This document shows, piece by piece, positions 45,539-58,618 of a stretch of 64,000 nucleotides of DNA. Every line of letters starts with the position of its first letter. Position 1 is the first letter of the stretch. Below the pieces are notes generated by a model. The model worked only from the letters and a program-made list of their open reading frames with translations. It did not search any database and was not told the DNA's origin. Made by a program: the position numbers and the translations under genes. Location of the stretch: contig CM064870.1 in NCBI GenBank assembly GCA_032719365.1, positions 25,920,738-25,984,737 of the forward strand, written 5' to 3'. This DNA comes from Prinsepia uniflora (Eukaryota > Streptophyta > Magnoliopsida > Rosales > Rosaceae).

Positions 45539-48500
45539 AGTGATATCAGAGAAGGGTTTGCTCTCAGAGTGCGCGTAGATCGAGGATGTGATGTCTCTGC
45601 AGTCGTAACAACCCATCATAAACCTGATAGTTAGGGTACTAGTACGAGGCTTCGGTAAAATCGATCCTAGTTCGTGTACGTTTGTCACACGGTGCGATCG
45701 TGCGAGGTCGGTTTGGCAGAGGATGCCGTGTTTTGTGATAGGTTGAATCCCGAGCAGGATTAATAAGTGTATGAATCTAATGGCTTAGGACCGTCATATT
45801 ATTGGAGATAGGATCTAGTGGACTCGTAGACACCGTATGACGATCCGAGAGTCAGAACCGTCGCGTAGTCATGACGGACATGGATCAGACCAAAGAGGAA
45901 TCAGTGGAGGTCGGATATCAGAGTCGTCCATGAGAAAATTGAAAGGATCGACGATTGTACTGCTAAGAGTATTCGGACACTCGAGGACCTTAATCGAGGC
46001 TAGTTGGAATAGGAATGTCGATGCTATTTCGCATGAGATGCCATGGTAGGGTGTGCCAAATCCCGGAGGGATGTCGACTGGCAGGAAATGCCCGGAGTAG
46101 TTGTTGTGTGATGTGGTAGGAGGCAATAGCGACGTGTAGCAATGGTGCAACGTTAGGCACAGAATTTGGCCGAGTTCTGGTAAAGGCTAGCGGCTAGAAG
46201 CCGTATTGCTACGAGAGGATGAGATCCTTAGAGTGTAGTTACTAGTTGTTTGGACACCAGTAACGGAGTACGACGACACTTCAGAGTCGAGCACGAGGGA
46301 TCACTCGAGGTAAATGTGTTGCAGGGAACAGCCGAGTTAAGATAACCCTAGTTGGCGAGTGATTGGACAAGCTACCAGAAGAGTGGTACATGTGGATCGG
46401 TTTCCAAGGCGGACCGATTGGTGGATACTGTGTGTTAAGCAGTTAGTGCCAACGGTGAGTTGACCACTTAGGTTCAGAGTCTCGATGGTAATGTATGTGG
46501 GTCGTGTAGGTACAAGTTCTTGATGGTTGTTGGGAGTCAGGGAACATTCATGTGCTCGTATGGATTATCGAAATAGTCGTGCCCAGATTCTTGGAATACG
46601 AGGGAGGTAGAACCCCTCCGACCTGAGCAGAGATAAGTGGCGACTGCTCAGAATAAGAAGAGTCTTAGGAATTTTTTCATTCGCACTCCACGGGATGGTG
46701 ATCCGATAACGATAACGAGGAGAGACGAAGACCCACGAGCGGAGGGTAGCTTAGTCGTGATGTGCTCATAGTTGGTTTCTACCCTATACGACGAGAAGGA
46801 TTTGTCGGCTAGTGTAGATTCTTGGGTTTTGTGTCGAGATGACAGATTTGATGAAGATAAAACGGGTGGAACCAACGGTGATTGGACAGGACGGGGACTC
46901 TATCCCAATATTGATTGAGATGACTAAGAACGGATGACACGAGTAGTGTAGTGGGGATTAGTGACCGGTTGGTTAGGTATGGTGTTAGGCAGAGATTTGA
47001 CTGCGGTTCACAGCAGGAGCCTGTTGTGACTCTTCGGTCGAGGGGTACATCAGATCAGGATGAGTTGACCTCCTTTTGGATATGAATAAATGATCATAAA
47101 TGGATAAACGAGTTGGATTGATTACGAACATGTGGATGATGTCCGAGTGAGTTGAAGGACGTGCCCTAGCGTAGTAGTCGTACGAGTTTGGTGGGCATTG
47201 AGCGGGATGGAGAGGATCCCGAGTGGCAGCGCGAGGTATGTGCTATACCTAGATTTGGATGACAAGTACCCGAGTGTTAGATGCTGGAATTAAATCCCAT
47301 GAGGATTGGGATGTGCGAAGTAGGTTACTGATGTGAACGGCGATGGAAGAAGCTGAAGAGAATTAATGGAAGTGTTTAGTTCTGAAGGAAAGGATTAAGC
47401 ATTACAGTAATTACCATAGAATACTCTTAGTCAAGGATTTGGAAAGTCCAGAGGTTAGACTTGGCACCCAGTTGGAAGCATACGTATTTCCAACATTGTT
47501 GCAACTATTCTCGACTTAGAGGCTGGTGAAGGAGACTTCTCATTTTCTGCTCTTTAGCAGATCGTGTCGGGTGCCAAAGGATGACATTCGATGGACTTTG
47601 ATGTCACCATTTTCGACTTTCCTCATGTAGGGTCGATGAGGAAGGAGATGAGAGGTAAGTGTTCAAATAGGGTGTAAGAACCGTACACCTAGGCTGTGGC
47701 TCAAATTGGTTTTACTTGGAGCCCAGATGATTCGTAGTGTCACATCAAGTGACGTGACTAGTGATGTGACAAGTGAGTACCCAAGATGAGTCAGATTGAG
47801 TATTGTGACGACCGTGAGACGTTTAGACCGAGGTATGGTCGTCATTGGAGTGAATTGCCTTGCTGATTATGCTAAGCTAGGAACAGAAGAAAATCGTATT
47901 GTCGGACAGTTGAAGAATCTCTTAGCATAATTGGTGAGATGACAAGACCGAGATTGGATATGGGAATAAATATGAGATGAGGATGATACGTACATATCGA
48001 TCAGAAAGAGATGAATATCCAATGCCTCGAGTTGGATTTGAGGAAAGAGATTGTGATGGTTTGAGGCTGGCTTATGACGCACGATTGAACGTCGAACCGA
48101 TGAGTACTATGATCGGATGCATTCTGACATATTTGTATATTGAGTAGACATCGAATGTTGTGTGCTCGAGCAGAGTTATTGGAGAGGGTTCGGGGAGTTG
48201 GTGAGCCGAGAGCTCAAGGCCGTGCGGGCTAGAGGAACCTTAGTGACTGTGTGTGTTTCCTGCTAAGACAAGTATTCGATTGGATTCTGTGTGCACCCAG
48301 GATGGGTGAGACGTCCACTGTGTGTCGACAGGACGAGTAGTATGACAATCGAGACTCAAGGTGAGTCCAAGTGTTAGTGGAGATTGATGAGAGATGTGAG
48401 ACACGATAAGAGGACTCGAGAGCGAGTCGAGAGCAGAGTGCGCAGCGGAAGCGCAGTGGAGCCAAGAGTTACCAGCTAGTCACGATAGTGATCGTGGACT

Positions 48501-49116
48501 TAGGGAGTGTTAGAGGAGAATGGTATTCCTCGGAACAGTGGATTAATGTTGGCAACCGCGCTTAGTGGGAGCAGTGAGGTTAGTTGTCGAGGAGACTGAA
48601 AGGCTGACTTAGGTGTCAGAACCTGCCATCAAATCGATTAAACCTGAGGCTTAGGTTTGACGACCTGTGAGATGGGATCCGTACCATGGGGATGGCAGGA
48701 CCTGGAGGATGTTGTCTAACTAGATACTACGCTAGATGCCAGCTTGAAGAGAATAACCTTAGTAGGGGTACGTTTTGTAACCTGCTGGGTGTGTGTTGGA
48801 ACCTGTCAAAAGGTTATACTATAAGGATCAAAAATCAACCTAGTATAACTGACTTGACAGAGTAAGCGGCAAGCGAGTTCGACAAGTGTCGAGGTCGCCC
48901 GTGAGACGTACGAGCCGGAATGTGGCTTCGCAAGAGTCGATTTGGAGCTTTGGGAACACCGGTGACAGAGCGTACCGACGAGTACGGCGTAGTGACGGCC
49001 GTGTGCCTTTACATGAGAGTACCCGAGTAGCGGGGGTACGATTGGATTTCCACAGTTTGGTTGTCCAACTGGGTCAATTTGAATTTCGAGGACGAAATTC
49101 CTGAAGAGTGGAAGTT

Positions 49117-51240
49117 TGTATGACCTGTCCCTAATTTTAAGGGTTAATTAGGGATTAATAACGGATTCGCCTTGCTAATCGGGATTAGTCGAGGATTTAC
49201 GGACGTTCAGGGAAAAATTACGATTTTGCTCTGAACGAGGGTAAAAAGTTAGCTTTTGACCCAGAAGGTCCAATGGCCGAGAGCCAAGGACCATTACATA
49301 GATCGCGTCGATACGAATCCGTAGACAGGTGGCACGCCAAATTCGGACGTTCGACGGAAAAGTTACGGTTCACGGAAGTTCGAACGTATTATTGTACATT
49401 TTACGAGAGGGGGGACTTTTGGCAGCAAGTGGGCCCCATTTATTTTGGACAGGACCAATGGATGAGTGACAAGTGTCAGCCATCCACTGCCCATCTCAAA
49501 CAGACACATGCATACCCCATTTCCCTACCTAACCCGAGCAACCCGATCAACCCAATCCAAAACCCTTCCCCATCTGATCTTATGTGAGGTCCAGGACGGC
49601 GCTGGCGTGGACGACGGTGGAAGCTCGAGCAAGGTAAGCTCGGTTTTGTCCAAATTCCATTATTTTTTATTTCAATCATTATGGGTGGTTTAGGTCGATT
49701 GGAATGGGCTTATTAGATTGCTAGGAAGGTTTTAAGATGAATTTGGGTGGTGGTTCATGGTTGAGAATCCTTGGGGAAAATCTGGAAGTGTCGAACCGTG
49801 AGGAAAAATCGGCCCGGTGAGATTTTGTAGGTTTTATGTGATTTGGATTCCATATTTAGGTTCCTATGATCAAAATAGGAAGATTGAGATTGATTAGGAA
49901 GAAAAAGGACGAAGATTGAACGGTTTAGAGGCCTGGACTGGTCACATTGGTTCAGTTGGACTGGAGATGCAGAGAAAACCGAACCAGCTAGTCGGACCGA
50001 TCAGCTGGTGGTAGGAGAAGAAACTGTGCACTGGAGCGTGGCTACCACACACATCCACTTCAGGAGGCGCGTGCGGGTGCATGGGGGGAGATTTTGGTGA
50101 AACTTCCAACATATAATTTCATCTATTCGATGTAATGAACATTTTGGCACTGGTTTCGAGTCGATCGGATATCGTCACGATATAGTTTGGGTTGTTCGAA
50201 GGTTTAGGATCGCGTTTAAAAATAGTCAAAAATCCCAGAAAATTAGGGGGCTTTAGTGAGGGGTTAATTAAGTAGTTCGTAACCCCCTAAAGTGATTTGG
50301 ACAGGTTTGGGAACCCTGGAGACGGCGATTGGCCTAGGAAGTTGTACGACGCGCGTATCAAGACGGCAGCTCGAATGGTCTGTGATTGGACTTTCTTTTA
50401 TGAATCGATGCATGCATAAATGTTTTATAAGTGTTTTAATATATATTTTGTGATTCTTTGAGTGAATTTTATTTGTTTTTACGTATTGGAACGTATTTCG
50501 ATGTTTTCGGCCTTATACGTGCTTATATGCGTTTATGTTTTCAGTTTTAATGAAATGGTTTGGAAAAGGTAAAACCGGACATGCGACCCATTTGGCTTTG
50601 GTTTTGACTCGGGCATATAACCCTATTGATGACCTACGGGTCTGAGTCGTAGTCGCTACTGGTCTGAGTCGTAGTAGCGACGGGTGCTGTGTCCACCGCG
50701 ACGGACAATGGGACGCTTGCCTCCAGACTAGGGATGTGCTCCCTCCAGAGAGTTCACGAAGCACATTACGTGCTCGAGCAACCACTGGAGGCTCAACTTC
50801 GGAGTGCTAACGATATAGGAGAGCGATCAGCGACGTGTGCACCATGTCCTATAGATGGTCGCGGCAGTGATTTGTTCACGGCGACATACCGGGATTGAGA
50901 GCGGTCCTTGACTGATGGTTGCACGCATCGCTATGATCGAAAACGTGACTAAACCTGAGGTATCGAGCTTGATGCCTAGTTGATTGTGAGTTCGGGCTAG
51001 AGGCCCAGTTGAGTCATGAGTTCGAGCTTGAGGCCCAGTTGACTTGTGTTATCAGGCGTGAGTACCATTTGTGTTTTTCCATACTAGTATGTATATACCC
51101 TTCTTTATGAGTATATTGGTCTACTACCAAACGTAGTAGATCCTGGGGGTACACACGGAGCGAGACACCGAGTAGTGTGCACACTTAGAGATTTATCGTG
51201 ACGGGTTATTGATTGGGCACATGAGGTGCCTCAGATGGGT

Positions 51241-51282
<42 letters not shown>

Positions 51283-51703
51283 TGGATGAGTTTTGACTGA
51301 GATGGTTTTTCGCTGAGACCCTATGTTTCATGATTTGAAGGAGACTCGTTCTGGGTTCCTTATTTTGGATTTTGGGCCAAGGCCTCGTGTTCTACGTTTG
51401 AGAAATGGTTTTCGAATGCATGCATGCTTTTTAGTGAAGGGCATAAAGGTCTTTTTATGAAAATATTTTTATAAATTATTTGTTTTGTCCACTCACAGTT
51501 TTGATGTTTTGAATGCCCTTCAGGTTGATAGTGGATGCAAGTTGTAGCAAAGACCGAGACATCACACTCCTTCTCCGGTTCCTGGGGCTCTCTAGTAGTC
51601 CCGGTTGGGCTAATGGTGGAAATTCCCTTGTCTGACACTTCGTGTCAGACGGGATCAGGCACGTCTCAGGTTAATCGCGGGGGATTTGGGACGGGTCCTA
51701 ACA
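49117..51703 (+). repeat. 3' LTR of the 43361-51703 element
   Basis: 2587 bp. Inverted repeat 49460-49485, donor-like CAAG|GTAAGC at 49634, (TA)n at about 51245-51279 in the same place as in the 5' LTR, acceptor-like CCCTTCAG|GTTGATAG at 51523 (180 bp before the end). Many point differences from the 5' LTR show the insertion is not recent. Confidence 0.85.
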
Positions 51704-51752
51704 TTAGGCGTAGCCTATTTGAACGGTTTGAGATGATTTATGAAATGGTTTT

Positions 51753-54392
51753 TGACAGGACCCTCCTGGTCCCCCTCGGACCACCCGGGGACGTGCCCTG
51801 CTCCCGTTTGACACACAACCTTAGAATACCAATTTTAACCTTAAAAGATTCAAATGCATAAATATCCATAATTAATTCATACAAATAGTCTGAAATCAAA
51901 ATAAGTGTCCGACAAGGGAAAGTTTAAAAAAAAAATTTGAGCACGACTCCTAAGGACTCCCCACGTGAAAACCTACCTAGGAGTGGGGTTCAAGTGCGCA
52001 ACCTCAATCTATGCCTCTGCCTCGGGATCCCCGTCCACCTCAGTAGCATGGCCTGGAGGGTCAATAAAACAATTAAGGGTGAGTGGGCCAGAAATATAAA
52101 GTTTATAAAACAGTTTAAGCCATAAAGTAAACATACAGTTTACCCCTCCGTTTTCCAAACCATGCATGCATTAGAATCGAAAACCATAATAGTATATCAT
52201 ATAAGCGAAAACAGAGTAATATAATCATAATCATAACATCAGCCGCTGCACTATACATCCCAACCCGGACATCCCCGATGTCTGACGTCCCAGACGTCTA
52301 CTAAGGTCACATTCCTAAGGCTACGCATGCCACCCAGGGTCTTAATCCCGAGTCCAAACCCAGTCCGGGTATGTCATCCCAGATGCCTGACTTCCCAAAT
52401 GTCCAATTATCGCAATCCTGCTCCTGAGTCGCTCTATGGTCCGGTCCCTCCGTAGAATGAACCCTCGCAGGCAATGCGTCGTGACCACTTCGGGGTACCA
52501 ACATCCGGAGGAGACAGTATCACTAGAGTAGGTCTATACAGTGCAGAACTAAGGAGAATCATCGAAATCCATATATATATATTTATCACAAAAAAGTGCA
52601 TAACTAATTAGACGGGTCTCATGCCCAAAACCTCGTAATACGTGCAAGAATAATGACTCAAGATAATCAGATACTTTGATTCAATCATATAGATATAGTA
52701 ATTAAAACAGTTATGCATGCAAGGGTTTAAACGAAATCAAAGGCCCACTCACAGTCCGATCCCACTGCTAGCTGAACGTATAAACCTGTCCCAGTGCTAA
52801 CGTACAATCCCTGTCATGTCCAAAGTACACATAAAGGTCACTATAAGTCCCTACATCTCAAACATGAAGCCCTAGAATGAAATCGCCCCAGGAAAGCCAT
52901 CTAATCAAGCTTCCCGAGGCATTAAACCCTAATTTAACCAACTTAACGATCTTCCATTGACACGAAACCACCGCCATTGGATTCGAATCATTGAAACCTT
53001 GAACATGGTACTAGTCCCACCAAATATAATGTTCACACGCACCCCCACGCGCCTGGTCAACGCACTCATCAACCCTGCTACAGTACTTGATGACATCAGC
53101 ATGACGTCATCCCTGACAGGTGTCAGATGACATGTGTCACTCCCTATTTGGTCACTGGTCTGATATGTCTGACGTGATGACATCAGCATAATGATGTCAC
53201 CATCCCTGTTATTTGGCCAGTTTCTACCGAAAACCAGTAACCGGGTCTCCGTGACCCACGACCATGACCCGACCAGAATTTCCATCTTCGGCAACCATTT
53301 TCAGTGCAATTGTTTCCTATCGACTCGTCTAAGCCTACACTACATGTCTGTGGACTCAAAACTAGAAGAAAAAGTCAAGATCTCTACCTTTAAATCGAAG
53401 ATTCACGGCCCAGTTTTCCAGTTGTCTTCTCCTTCATGTCAGGCTACGACCAGCCTCAATATTGGCCACCACTGGTTCATCACAGTCCCTATCACACGAC
53501 TCAACAAACAGGAAGGTCTTCTACACATCAAAATCGGAGTTTCGAAACTAGGAAGAACATAGGCAGTTTCTGGTTTTCCAGCTTACCTCCTCCGTGTCGC
53601 CGTCGTGGGTCTCCCAGTTAGTCGTCCAAGCAACCCTATGGTCATATCCCGATGTTAGATCGAAGTATGGCTGTGTTGGTTGAACGGTTTGGGCTTTTGG
53701 GCTGATTGTGTCCTTACGGGTTTTGGGTGGTGCTCGAGTTACAACACAGAGAAGATGATGATGGTGGCTGGTGATGATGATGATGACTATGATGATGAAG
53801 AGGACAAGATGTTGAGCTGAGGTGGGGAATGAAGTTTGAGGGACGGTGGTGTTCGTACGAAATGTGGGAGGGTTTATTCTTCACGGTTGAGAGAAAAGTG
53901 AGAGTGAAAGGGAGATGAGTGATCTGGATTCAATAAAGGAAATAGAAGATGGAATGAAGGGTGCAAATGAAATCTCGAGGGGGAAGATGGACGGCTAGGG
54001 TTTGATGAGGGAAATAAAATATATTCAAAAGGACCAATGGGATAAGATCCATGAATTAGGGAAAACTAATGGTGGGATGAGTTACACTTGTCACTCATCC
54101 AAAGGTCCAGATTTAATAAATTGTTAATTCAGTTTTTAATATTTTATTATTATTTTAATTAAGCTCTCGGTTGGTACGTTTAATAAATTTCGTTCTCGTG
54201 ACCATAACTTTTCCGTCGAACGTCCGTTTTCGACGTTCCACCTGTGTACGTACTCGTGACATCGCAATCTATGTCACGGTTATTGGTCAAAGTCCTAAAT
54301 ATTTCCCGGGTCAAAAGTTAACTTTTTCCCCTTCCGGAGAAAAACGGTCATTTTCTAATAAAATATTATTTATGAAAGTTCGGGTCGTTACA
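51753..54392 (-). repeat. 3' LTR of the chromovirus
   Basis: 2640 bp, minus-strand start TGTAACGACCCGAAC at 54392, end GGTCCTGTCA at 51753. Inverted repeat 54075-54100, donor-like GGAG|GTAAGC at 53586, hairpin units at 52268 and 52284 (decayed ones at 52373 and 52389), acceptor-like ACCCTCCAG|GCC at 52052. Confidence 0.85.
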
Positions 54393-54429
54393 ACCTACCC
54401 ACCTTACAAAAAAAATTGTCCTCGAAATT

Positions 54430-55171
54430 GACTCAAATAAATATGGGTACTAATCCCTCATCAAGTCCTCAGGTTCCCACGTTGCTTCCTCGACATCATG
54501 ATTTCTCCACATCAGTTTCACCAACAGAATTGTCTTGTTCCTCAAAGCTCAAGTCAGTCCTCAATTCTAATGGTTGTTCCAGCAAAGCATAAGATTCATC
54601 CCGTAGATACTTCTGAAGCATAGATACATGAAACACGTCGTGTACTCTGGCAAGTTCTGGAGGTAACGCCAACCGTTATGCCACTGAGCCAATCCTCTCC
54701 ATAATCTCGTACGGTCCAATGTAACGGCGACTCAACTTCCCACGTCGGCCAAAGCGAATGATTCCCTTCCACAGAGATAACTTTAGGAACACAAAATCCC
54801 CAACTACAAACTCCAAGTCCCGAATTCGTCTATCTGCATAGCTCGTTTGGCGATCCTACGCCGCTTTCAACCTTTCCTTGATGATTCGAACTGTTTCCTG
54901 GGTCATGTCCATCAAATTCGGCCCCGAATCCGTCTATTTTCATAGCTCTCCTGCACTGTCGACCATACAGTGCCTCATAGGGTGCCATCCCTATACTCGT
55001 CTGATAACTGTTATTGTTTGCGAACTCCATCAAAGGCAAATGAGTATCCCACAAATCCTGGAACTGCATCACACAAGACCTCATCATGTCCTCCAGGGTC
55101 TGTATAGTCTTCTCGTACTGTCCATCAGTCTGTGGGTCAAAAGCTGTACTGAAATGTAGATTCGTACCCAA
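54430..55171 (-). pseudogene. Chromovirus integrase C-terminal half and chromodomain-like tail
   Basis: From 55171: TAFDPQTDGQYEKTIQTLED (the integrase core end, with His changed to Asp in the usual FHPQTDGQ), WDTHLPLMEFANNNSY, APYEALYGR, then after a shift GKLSRRYIGPYEIMERIG and LALPPELARVHDVFHVSML, and finally WRNHDVEEATWEPEDL near 54450-54500. Frames change at least three times with in-frame stops. Confidence 0.85.
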
Positions 55172-55347
55172 GGCATTCTACAGACTCCGCCAAAATCTTG
55201 AAGTGAAACATGGATCTCTGTCAGAAACTATCGACTCCAGCGTACCATGAAGTCTGATCTCATTCACGAATATTTGAGCCAGTTGGTTAGGCTTGTACGT
55301 TTCACGTATCAGTCAGAAATGAGCTGACTTGGTCAATAGGTCCACAA

Positions 55348-55611
55348 TCACCCAAACTCCATCAAATCCGTCGGTAACTTGAAGACAAAATCCATTGTAA
55401 TGTGATCCCATTTCCACTTGGACATCGAAAGTGGTTGCATAGCTTCATACGATCTCTGATGCTCAGTCTTGACCTGCTGACAGGTCAAACATCTGCTAAC
55501 GAACTCCGCAATATCCTTCTTCATTCTTGCCCCACCAATAATCCGATCGACCAGCACAGGTCGTATATGAAAGCTATCTAACAATGCTCCCTGATCATCC
55601 ATCCCAAGCAT
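55348..55611 (-). pseudogene. Chromovirus integrase zinc-binding region
   Basis: MKKDIAEFVSRCLTCQQVKTEHQR is the CXXC part of the H2C2 integrase zinc finger. WKWDHITMDFV follows and contains the first catalytic Asp region of the DDE core. The frame is broken on both sides. Confidence 0.85.
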
Positions 55612-55776
55612 AACTCGAGTCTTTCAGAGTTCCATAAGTAAAGGGAGATATATGATCCTCAGATAGGCAATTGATCCTGCTTACTTCCTACTAAGTGCAT
55701 CCACCACGACATTCGCCTTTCTCGGATGATACTCGATCGTACAATCATAGTCCTTGATTAGTTCCAACCACCATCG

Positions 55777-56076
55777 CTACCTCATGTTCAATTCCCTCTG
55801 GGTAAACAGGTGTTTCAGACTCTGATGATTGGTGAAAATCCTACATGTCACTCCAAACAAATAGTGTCTCCAGATCTTCAGTGCATGAACCACCACCGCC
55901 AACTCCAAATCGTCTGTAGGGTAGTTTAGTTCATGTGTCTTAAGCTGTCTTGATGCATATGTGATAACTCTGCTATTTTGCATCAACACGTAACCCAGTC
56001 CCTGCAATGATGCATCATTGTAAACTTCAAATTCTCCACTATTATCAGGTAGTGCAAGGACAGGTGTAGTAGTCAA
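55777..56076 (-). pseudogene. Chromovirus RNase H domain
   Basis: LALPDNSGEFEVYNDASLQGLGYVL...ITYASRQLKTHELNYPTDDLELAVVVHALKIWRHYLFG matches the gypsy RNase H. The late catalytic region reads FTNHQSLKHLF where FTDH is usual, so an acidic residue is lost. A stop separates it from the RT frame at 56101. Confidence 0.85.
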
Positions 56077-56100
56077 CCAATCTTTTAGCTCCTGAAAGCT

Positions 56101-56895
56101 CTACACGCATTGTTCATCCCAAACAAACTTTACTCCCTTCTGGGTCAAACGATTCAAAGGTGCGAAAATACTGGAGAAACCCTCCACAAATCTCCGGTAA
56201 TAGCCTGCCAATCCAACGAAACTCTGTACCTCAGTTACTGTCGCCAGTCTAGCCCAATTAGTCACAGTTTTAGTCTTTTGGGGATCCACACTAATCCCGT
56301 CAACTGATATAACATGTCCCATAAAACCAATGTTGTTTAACCAAAACTGGCACTTACTCAGTTTGGCATACAATTGCTTCTGCCTCAGTTTCCCTAAAAC
56401 CAACCGCATGTGCTTCTCATGTGCCCTAGCACTCCTCAAGTACACTAGGATATCATCAATCAATACGATCACAAACGTGTCCAGAGACGATCGAAAGACC
56501 CTTTTCATCAAATCCATGAATGTCACTGGTGCATACGTCAAACCAAATGGCATCACCAGGAACTCATAGTCTCTGTATCTCGTCTGAAACGCCGTCTTCG
56601 GAACATCTTCCTCAACGATCCTCAACTGGTGATAACCAGACCATAGGTCAATTTTTGAGAAGTATCGTGCTCCCCACAGTTGGTCGAATAGATCATCAAT
56701 CCTGGGTAAGGGGTACTGGTTCCTTACCGTTGCCTTGTTCATCTGTCGATAATCCACCCACAATCGGAGGCTCCCCTCCTTCTTCTTCACAAATAACACC
56801 GGTGCTCCCCACGGTGATGTACTCGGTTGGATGAATCCCAGATCCACCAACTTCTGCAATTGATTTTTAAGCTCCCGCAACTGGGCTGGTGCCAT
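56101..56895 (-). pseudogene. Chromovirus reverse transcriptase domain
   Basis: 265-codon open stretch covering most of RT: LVDLGFIQPSTSPWGAPVLFVKKK, DYRQMN, YPLPRIDDLFDQL, FSKIDLWSGYHQL, FLVMPFGLTYAP, the catalytic LIDDILVY (usual form FIDDILVY), the thumb KCQFWLNNIGFMGHVIS and the connection GYYRRFVEGFS. The DD pair is intact. It ends at a stop before RNase H, and the N-terminal side shifts into another frame after 56895. Confidence 0.9.
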
Positions 56896-57045
56896 TCGGT
56901 ATGGTGCTTGGGATATAGTTCGAGGATCGGGGAGTAGTTCAATCGTGAACTCGATGTCCCGATGTGGCGGTAAGCCAGGAAAATCTTCCCCAACATGCGC
57001 CAGATAACCTTGGCAACCCTTCCGTAACAGTTTGATAGCGGCAAC

Positions 57046-57480
57046 TTATGAAATAACTTCAGGTAGCAAACCGTCACGCTCTCCCTGAAAAGTAACCTCC
57101 GGTAACCCCGAATTTCGTAGAAATACTTGCCTACTACAACAATCAATGAGCGAACAGTGCTCCGACAACCAATCCATCCCCAAAATGACATCGAAGTCAT
57201 TTATGTCCATAATGATCAGGTCAGCTGGTAAATCCACATCATCTACTCTCACCGGACACCTCTGTATCACTTGGTTCACTACGTACACAACTCTCATTGA
57301 TGTGCTGACACCCATCTCACTATCGAACGCTGATATCTCACAGTCTAACATACCCACACAACTCCTCGAAATAAAAGAATGAGTAGCCCCAGCATCTATT
57401 AATACACGTACAACAAGATTAGAGATGTTATGAGTACCTGTAACAACACCTGGTGCTGACCTAGCCTGCTGCTGGGTCAC
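57046..57480 (-). pseudogene. Chromovirus aspartic protease
   Basis: VRVLIDAGATHSFIS is the protease active-site loop, with DAG in place of the commonest D-S/T-G. The segment ends with ADLIIMDINDFDVILGMDWLSEH, the same motif that the 1742-14863 element interrupts elsewhere in this window. Confidence 0.85.
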
Positions 57481-57599
57481 TACAAATACTCGAGCTCTGG
57501 GTCCAAAAGTCTGACGACACCCACGCGCTCCACGCTCAACGCTCCGATCACCGCCTTGTCCTCGGCCCCTGATAGTGTTGGAGGCTGAACTCTGAATTG

Positions 57600-58509
57600 C
57601 ACTCGCGCCTCCTACATCGTTGCCCGAGGATAAAGATGGGCAATCATGAGTATAGTGGCTTGATCCTCTGCAAGCAAAGTAGTTATCTGTCCTCGGTCTG
57701 CTAGAAGATACACTGGATGCACCACTCCAAGAAGACTATTCTCCAGAGTCGGACCTCGATCCAGATCTCTGGGGACTCCCATATCAACCAAACCAGCCAC
57801 AACCACATGAAGAAGATGGTGATCCCCTGTAGTGCCCTCCTTTCGAGCCTCGATGACCCATGGGTCCAAGATATGGGCGATCCCGGTGTCGCCCCTCACC
57901 AGAAGTCTGTCGTGGTTGGTGTACCGCCAGACTAGCCTCGACATGTACTGCTGCGTCGACCATGTCTCTCAGAGTGACGTAGTTGCTAGCTGTCAGAATC
58001 GCCCGAATATCACCCCTGAGTCCCAGCTCAAAACGTTGACACTTATCATCCTCTGTGCTCACAAAGGCTGCTGTGAATCGGGATAGTCTCACAAACGTCT
58101 ACTCATACTCCGTCACTGACATACTCTCTTGCTCAAGCCATTGAAACTCTGCCTCACAAGCAGTGTGAAAGGATCGCGGGTAATACTAATCTAGGAATCT
58201 GGCCCAGAAACCCACCCAAGTAGTAGTGTGAACCGACCATCCAGACATCGCTAGGCTGTACCACCACTGGTAGGCCTCACCTTGCAATAGGAAGGGTGCC
58301 AAAGTCACACGCTCCCCCGGCGAACAGTGCATCACTGTGAAAATCCCCACCCATCTAGCTATCCACTCATGAGCTTCCTCAGGGCTTGATCCCCCCATGA
58401 ATGGTGTGGCTCCCAGTCGTTGAGCACGTTCGATACTCGTACATTCCATCTCTCTAGCTACTTCCTCTTCAGTCCGTGCTTGAGGGTTTCGTCTTGGAGG
58501 CATAACCAA
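57600..58509 (-). pseudogene. Chromovirus gag with degenerate CCHC knuckle
   Basis: Starts MPPRRNPQARTEEEVARE (Met at 58509 or 58503). ATPFMGGSSPEEAHEWI and LLQGEAYQWWYSL match the retrotransposon gag domain, then RFTAAFVSTEDDKCQRFELGLRG after a frame change. The knuckle reads YFACRGSSHYTHDC near 57650, with its first Cys replaced by Tyr. At least two stops interrupt it. Confidence 0.85.
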
Positions 58510-58603
58510 CTGTTAAGAGGCATAGGTTACATAAACAACCTCTTTAAACGTCAATTGTACCAAGTACTGACTGCTAACCTAGCATGGTGACCAATAACCT
58601 AGT

Positions 58604-58615
58604 GCTCTGATACCA
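58604..58615 (-). other. Primer-binding site (initiator Met tRNA type)
   Basis: TGGTATCAGAGC on the minus strand, three bases from the end of the 5' LTR. It is the complement of the 3' end of plant initiator tRNA-Met and fixes the LTR boundary and element polarity. Confidence 0.85.
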
Positions 58616-58618
58616 AGT

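Larger units (their letters stand above)
43361..51703 (+). mobile_element. Complete LTR retroelement with non-coding internal region
   Basis: 5' LTR 43361-45538, primer site TGATATCAGAGA at 45541 (close to the initiator-Met type TGGTATCAGAGC), internal 45539-49116, polypurine-type end (GAGGACGAAATTCCTGAAGAGTGGAAG) and 3' LTR 49117-51703. Flanks CTAGG (43356-43360) and TTAGG (51704-51708) differ by one base. The 3.6 kb internal region has no frame over about 95 codons and no gag, protease, RT, RNase H or integrase motif that I can see. It is therefore non-autonomous or scrambled beyond recognition. The conserved TTTCGAGGACGAAATTC before the 3' LTR is typical of plant chromoviruses (Tekay/Del-like), probably its helpers. 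Confidence 0.85.

Noticed and set aside
43361..51703. Two independent solo LTRs rather than one element
   Set aside because: A primer site after the first LTR, a polypurine tract before the second, near-identical 5-bp flanks and continuation of the host LTR across them support a single insertion.
53191..53562. 123-codon ORF in the chromovirus 3' LTR
   Set aside because: It lies wholly inside an LTR, is not preserved in the 5' LTR copy, and shows no motif.
57717..58086. Plus-strand ORFs opposite gag
   Set aside because: They are shadows of the minus-strand gag frame, with unfamiliar products.
54430..58509. Integrated pararetrovirus or functional polyprotein gene
   Set aside because: The order protease-RT-RNase H-integrase with flanking LTRs, primer site and polypurine tract is that of a Ty3/gypsy element. 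Multiple stops and shifts exclude function.
58604..58615. A tRNA gene (TGGTATCAGAGC)
   Set aside because: Only the 3'-end complement is present, next to an LTR end. It is a primer-binding site with no cloverleaf around it.
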